From assembly GCF_000424685.1 (NCBI RefSeq), contig NZ_AUKJ01000016.1:124001-188000 (forward strand): a DNA stretch of 64,000 nucleotides, read 5' to 3'. The DNA comes from Methylococcus capsulatus str. Texas = ATCC 19069 (GTDB taxonomy: Bacteria > Pseudomonadota > Gammaproteobacteria > Methylococcales > Methylococcaceae). Of the stretch, positions 63,084-64,000 are shown one piece after another. The notes beneath the pieces were generated by a model that did no database searches, was not told the DNA's origin, and worked only from the letters and a program-made list of their open reading frames with translations. Position 1 is the stretch's first letter. Each line of letters opens with the position of its first letter. Position numbers and translations under genes: made by a program.

Positions 63084-64000
63084 TCAATTCTTCCATCCCG
63101 GAACCGAAAAATATACGGCGTCGGCAAAACCCTGCGGAACGTGTATGGCGGTGTTGTCGGGATAGAACACCACGAACCAGAGAACGGCCGCCGCGACGAT
63201 GAATTTCGCGGCCATCCGATCGACTTTTTCGCTGCTCACCAGATTGCCGCCGAGCCAGCGGGCGAGAATGATGCACAGTATCGGCACCGCCGGTGCATAG
63301 TGGTAGAAGAACATGATCCTGGGCGACAGGGTCCATGGCAGCCAGAGCATGAAATAGACAAGGATCATGAACGCCACGGGCCAGCTCCGGTACCATTCCA
63401 TCTTGAGGATTGCGGCGGCGACGGCATAAAGCCCGCCATAAAGGATCACCGAGTTTCCCAGGTTGTAAATATTGGCGATTTTTCCGGGCACCGAATAATC
63501 GACGTACATCCATACCGGGCGGAGGTTGAGTATCCACTGCCAGGGTTGCGAATGCGCGGCATGGGTGGCTTTCAGTCCGGTATGGTAGAACCACATCTGC
63601 CGGAACAGTTCGATGAATTCCGGCCAACGGTAGCCCAGAGCGAAGTACTGCAGGTAGGACGACAGATAGATCGCAATGGGCAGGAGCCCCAGCGCCACGG
63701 GCATGTTGAGGCAGGCCGCAAGGGGAGGCAGGCGCCGGTTACGGACCGCCGTCACGCCGAGATCGACGGCCAGGACCAGAAACACGTAGAGCGTGGTCCA
63801 TTTGGTCGCGAGCGCAAGGCCGAGTGCCATTCCGGTGAAATACAGCCAGCGCATCGAGGTCTCGTCTCTTTTCCAGCGGACGTAGCCGATCAAGGCCGTC
63901 AACATGAAAAAGATGAAGTAGATATCGTTCATCGCGATGCGGGACTGGCTGAGGAGGAGGCCGTCGAGGCTCATCAGCGCGCCGGTCAGGACAGCGACGG
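63084..64000 (-). CDS. PMT/GT39-family membrane glycosyltransferase, truncated by window
   Basis: This is the C-terminal part of a dolichyl-phosphate-mannose-protein mannosyltransferase-like protein. The frame is open to the window end and reads VAVLTGALMSLDGLLLSQSR, the family's loop and helix, before the first internal Met. At least seven further helices follow, with GMALGLALATKWTTLYVFL and SQPWQWILNLRPVWMY. Such enzymes move a sugar from polyprenyl phosphate to proteins or lipids in the periplasm, which matches the GtrA/GtrB pair beside it. The N-terminal part with the catalytic DE pair lies outside the window. Confidence 0.9.
   Translation of the reverse strand, partial: VAVLTGALMSLDGLLLSQSRIAMNDIYFIFFMLTALIGYVRWKRDETSMRWLYFTGMALGLALATKWTTLYVFLVLAVDLGVTAVRNRRLPPLAACLNMPVALGLLPIAIYLSSYLQYFALGYRWPEFIELFRQMWFYHTGLKATHAAHSQPWQWILNLRPVWMYVDYSVPGKIANIYNLGNSVILYGGLYAVAAAILKMEWYRSWPVAFMILVYFMLWLPWTLSPRIMFFYHYAPAVPILCIILARWLGGNLVSSEKVDRMAAKFIVAAAVLWFVVFYPDNTAIHVPQGFADAVYFSVPGWKN

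Overview
The window looks like chromosomal DNA of a GC-rich gammaproteobacterium. The best guess is a Methylococcus-like methanotroph. This is an inference from gene style (a run of secreted monohaem cytochromes with Pro/Thr linkers, stand-alone formate-tetrahydrofolate ligase, scpA-scpB-rluB, the YciO/TsaB pair). No rRNA, tRNA, CRISPR array, intact insertion sequence or prophage was recognised. Both window edges cut genes: an ExbB-type gene on the left and a PMT-type glycosyltransferase on the right.

Region 1 (1-5336, +) is an envelope energy-transduction cluster: a DUF2341/LamG-ExbB fusion, ExbD, TonB, a coiled-coil porin and a secreted coiled-coil protein. No TonB-dependent receptor is visible. 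Region 2 (5427-11733, -) is a compact four-gene RND efflux operon (lipoprotein adaptor, pump, outer-membrane factor, small lipoprotein). Its AT-richer, Lys/Asn/Ile-rich genes contrast with their surroundings and suggest acquisition. A lone secreted protein of unknown function follows at 12223-12900.

Region 3 (13532-28276, -) is a secretion and surface locus: a 3349-residue two-partner-secretion exoprotein (TpsA), its TpsB transporter, a secreted phosphate-binding-like protein and a secreted protein with a PKD/REJ-like domain. Strong hairpins separate several of these genes. Region 4 (28785-34193) holds cyclopropane fatty acid synthase, a decayed HlyD fragment, a class A acid phosphatase lipoprotein, a class D beta-lactamase and formate-tetrahydrofolate ligase, then a remnant of a response regulator.

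Region 5 (34667-42928, +) is a complete high-affinity potassium system: a small membrane protein, kdpF, kdpA, kdpB, kdpC, kdpD and kdpE, preceded by a likely KdpE operator. Region 6 (42947-54306) is housekeeping: a radical SAM protein, MoeB-type adenylyltransferase, TsaB, a YciO-type protein, an M50 protease, ScpA, ScpB, RluB, CysC, GalU, an aminotransferase and UvrB.

Region 7 (54381-61511, +) carries a cytochrome b561-type protein coupled to a Sel1-ankyrin protein, then three tandem paralogues of a secreted monohaem cytochrome with a Pro/Thr linker, an Ig-like domain and a conserved C-terminal domain. This triplication is the most distinctive feature of the window. Region 8 (61685 to the end) has GtrA, a GtrB/DPM-type glycosyltransferase and, convergent, a PMT-family glycosyltransferase, likely a polyprenyl-linked glycosylation set.
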